Shown here: positions 62,860 through 64,000 of the stretch, piece by piece
Position numbering within the stretch: the stretch's first letter is position 1
How the letters are laid out: every line of letters starts with the position of its first letter
Assembly (NCBI RefSeq): GCF_020524045.1
Contig: NZ_JAIVKL010000006.1
Span: forward strand, 1-64,000
Direction of reading: 5' to 3'
Length of the DNA stretch: 64,000 nt
DNA from: Metabacillus litoralis
GTDB taxonomy: Bacteria; Bacillota; Bacilli; Bacillales; Bacillaceae
The notes under the pieces: generated by a model
Told to the model about the DNA's origin: nothing
What the model saw: only the letters and a program-made list of their open reading frames with translations
The model's database searches: none
Position numbers and translations under genes: made by a program

Positions 62860-62980
62860 AGAACTGGCAGTCGGAAAGGTAGAACAATCAATACGCTTAG
62901 AAGTCAGAGAGGTTTGCTCTATAAGAGTTTTCGTCTCTGTTTTCGTGTTTGATTTTCCGGTAAAGGAGGTGAGTTCATGA
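62825..62980 (+). CDS. Hypothetical short protein
   Basis: 51 aa, MVNLLSLLASYEELAVGKVE, ending in VKEVSS. The SD is weak, but the stop overlaps the next ATG (ATGA), which suggests real coupled translation. Confidence 0.4.
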   Translation: MVNLLSLLASYEELAVGKVEQSIRLEVREVCSIRVFVSVFVFDFPVKEVSS

Positions 62981-63066
62981 CACCAATTGACCTATTCAAA
63001 GCAGGCGTGGCGTTTGGCGTATCAATTTACTTATATGTGAAGAAGAACACTAATCTAAAAAAATAA
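62977..63066 (+). CDS. Tiny membrane peptide
   Basis: 29 aa, MTPIDLFKAGVAFGVSIYLY then KKNTNLKK: one short hydrophobic helix and a basic tail. AAAGGAGGTG gives it an excellent SD. Unrecognised; size and layout would fit a type I toxin or a small membrane regulator. Confidence 0.5.
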   Translation: MTPIDLFKAGVAFGVSIYLYVKKNTNLKK

Positions 63067-63079
63067 TGGGGGAATAGTA

Positions 63080-63163
63080 ATGCAATACTTTTTGTTGGGA
63101 ACAGCTGTAGGAATTGTAGTTTCATTGGCAACAGAATTGACACAAAAACCAAATAGGAGCTAG
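63080..63163 (+). CDS. Tiny membrane peptide
   Basis: 27 aa, MQYFLLGTAVGIVVSLATEL then TQKPNRS, one hydrophobic helix. GGGGGAATAGTA precedes. It lies 13 nt after the preceding tiny gene. Confidence 0.45.
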   Translation: MQYFLLGTAVGIVVSLATELTQKPNRS

Positions 63164-63168
63164 TACTA

Positions 63169-63501
63169 ATGAAAAAAATAAAATGTTTAAATGAGTTTAA
63201 TAACCTTATAGAAGTGCTTCCAACTGAATTTATTGATTATTTGAATTGCGAATTTTATCACCTCTATGAATATCTAAGTAATAACGAAAAGCTGGAGGAC
63301 TTCATATTACCAAGCTATCAGAATATGGTAATATTAGAAAGTGAAGAAGAGATTAATAATATATTGATTAATACATTAGACTTAGAGTTTATAGAAGAGG
63401 TTGAACTAAAAGAGGTTACAATCATAAGAATAGGTATAATTTGTTATGAAGATATACAACTCCACTATGTGGAAAAGAGATTAGGAGGAAGTATTTTATG
63501 A
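63169..63501 (+). CDS. Hypothetical protein
   Basis: 110-aa acidic protein (NNLIEVLPTEFIDYLNCEFY, FIEEVELKEVTIIRIGIICY), not recognised. AGGAGC precedes the ATG. Overlaps the next gene by 4 nt. Confidence 0.65.
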   Translation: MKKIKCLNEFNNLIEVLPTEFIDYLNCEFYHLYEYLSNNEKLEDFILPSYQNMVILESEEEINNILINTLDLEFIEEVELKEVTIIRIGIICYEDIQLHYVEKRLGGSIL

Positions 63502-63698
63502 AAAAGGTTGAAACACTTGGGACAGTGCAAGATGTGGCTAATGTAATTCAAGAATTGTATCAGCATATGGAGATTATCATAGAAGGACCCGGTAGAGAAG
63601 AAGTAGGTGAAAGTGTTATAAAGGTATTAATAGATTTTAAAGTTACACACACTGAAAAAATAATAGATGAAGGTCGCTACATTAAAATTTATGACTGA
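63498..63698 (+). CDS. Hypothetical protein
   Basis: 66 aa, MKKVETLGTVQDVANVIQEL, unrecognised. Starts within ATGA at the preceding stop; AGGAGG lies upstream. Last complete gene in the window; 63699-63921 shows no gene. Confidence 0.6.
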   Translation: MKKVETLGTVQDVANVIQELYQHMEIIIEGPGREEVGESVIKVLIDFKVTHTEKIIDEGRYIKIYD

Positions 63699-63921
63699 TA
63701 AAAAATAAGTATTTCACTGTTTATTCACATTATAAACAAGGAAGGGAAACATTCGTCTAATGGGTGATTTCTCTTCTTCTTTTTTAGTTTTATTGACTTA
63801 GGAAATGAAAGACTTAGTACGATTACAAAAAAATTAAAACGTAGTTTATGTAAAAAGAGGAATATTGTTACAGTATGTCGAAAGTATGGGTATTATAGTA
63901 ATTCAGATGGAGGAAAAAAGT

Positions 63922-64000
63922 ATGATACCTACTACTTTGACTGAACTAAATAGAGTAAGAGAAGAATGTAAAGCTATGGTTAACAAAAGGGCTTCGGCTT
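63922..64000 (+). CDS. Start of a further gene (cut by window end)
   Basis: The first 26 codons are present, MIPTTLTELNRVREECKAMV onward, after a GGAGG at 63909. The opening is like that of DUF697-type membrane-associated proteins, but too little is visible to assign. Confidence 0.5.
   Translation, partial: MIPTTLTELNRVREECKAMVNKRASA

Noticed and set aside
50202-64000. Prophage
   Set aside because: No capsid, portal, terminase, tail or lysis genes are visible; the content fits an integrative element instead.

Overview
The window is the replication-origin region of a low-GC, spore-forming Gram-positive bacterium of the Bacillaceae (Bacillus/Metabacillus-like). Reasons: the gene order dnaA-dnaN-yaaA-recF-remB-gyrB-gyrA-rrn on one side and rpmH-rnpA-yidC-jag-mnmE-mnmG-rsmG-noc-soj-spo0J-yyaC...walRKHIJ-htrC-rlmH on the other; Noc, YyaC and Spo0J; Bacillus-type parS sites; and a 16S rRNA 5' end of Bacillaceae type. 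The genus cannot be fixed from the sequence alone.

Layout. 1-11.7 kb (minus strand, leading-strand direction leftward): start of a 16S gene with leader and promoter, a degenerate HD-GYP protein, gyrA, gyrB, remB, recF, yaaA, dnaN, dnaA. The bipartite origin lies around dnaA: a DnaA-box cluster upstream (about 11.8-12.1 kb) and, between dnaA and dnaN (10.14-10.29 kb), an AT-rich unwinding element, six DnaA-trio triplets and DnaA boxes. 12.7-50.2 kb (plus strand): ribosomal protein and RNase P genes, membrane insertase, tRNA modification (mnmE/mnmG), rRNA methylation (rsmG), chromosome segregation and nucleoid occlusion (noc, soj, spo0J, two parS sites), the rpsF-ssb-rpsR operon with an S6:S18-type leader, gdpP-rplI-dnaC, purA with PurR-like boxes, four tRNAs (Lys, Glu, Asp, Phe), an M23 cell-wall hydrolase, the WalRK operon with its WalH/I/J partners, HtrC, a CxxH/CxxC protein, a DnaA-box cluster and rlmH. 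Intergenic spaces carry at least three families of Bacillus-type dispersed repeats.

50.2 kb to the end: an accessory island starts exactly at the 3' end of rlmH, the site used by staphylococcal SCC elements. It carries an SOS-box-preceded cytosine-5 methyltransferase convergent with an HNH endonuclease (a probable restriction-modification pair), an extra YajC, a small zinc-ribbon protein, a RadC-type JAB protein, a DUF1643 protein, several unknown proteins, a D5/P4-type primase-helicase with accessory proteins, a G/C-rich nested inverted repeat, and a two-gene serine recombinase operon. In that operon a 186-aa recombinase-domain protein that has lost its catalytic serine and arginines precedes a full-length large serine recombinase. 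The right end of the island is not reached. This SCC-like, probably replicative element with a dead-plus-live recombinase pair is the best candidate for an undescribed system here.
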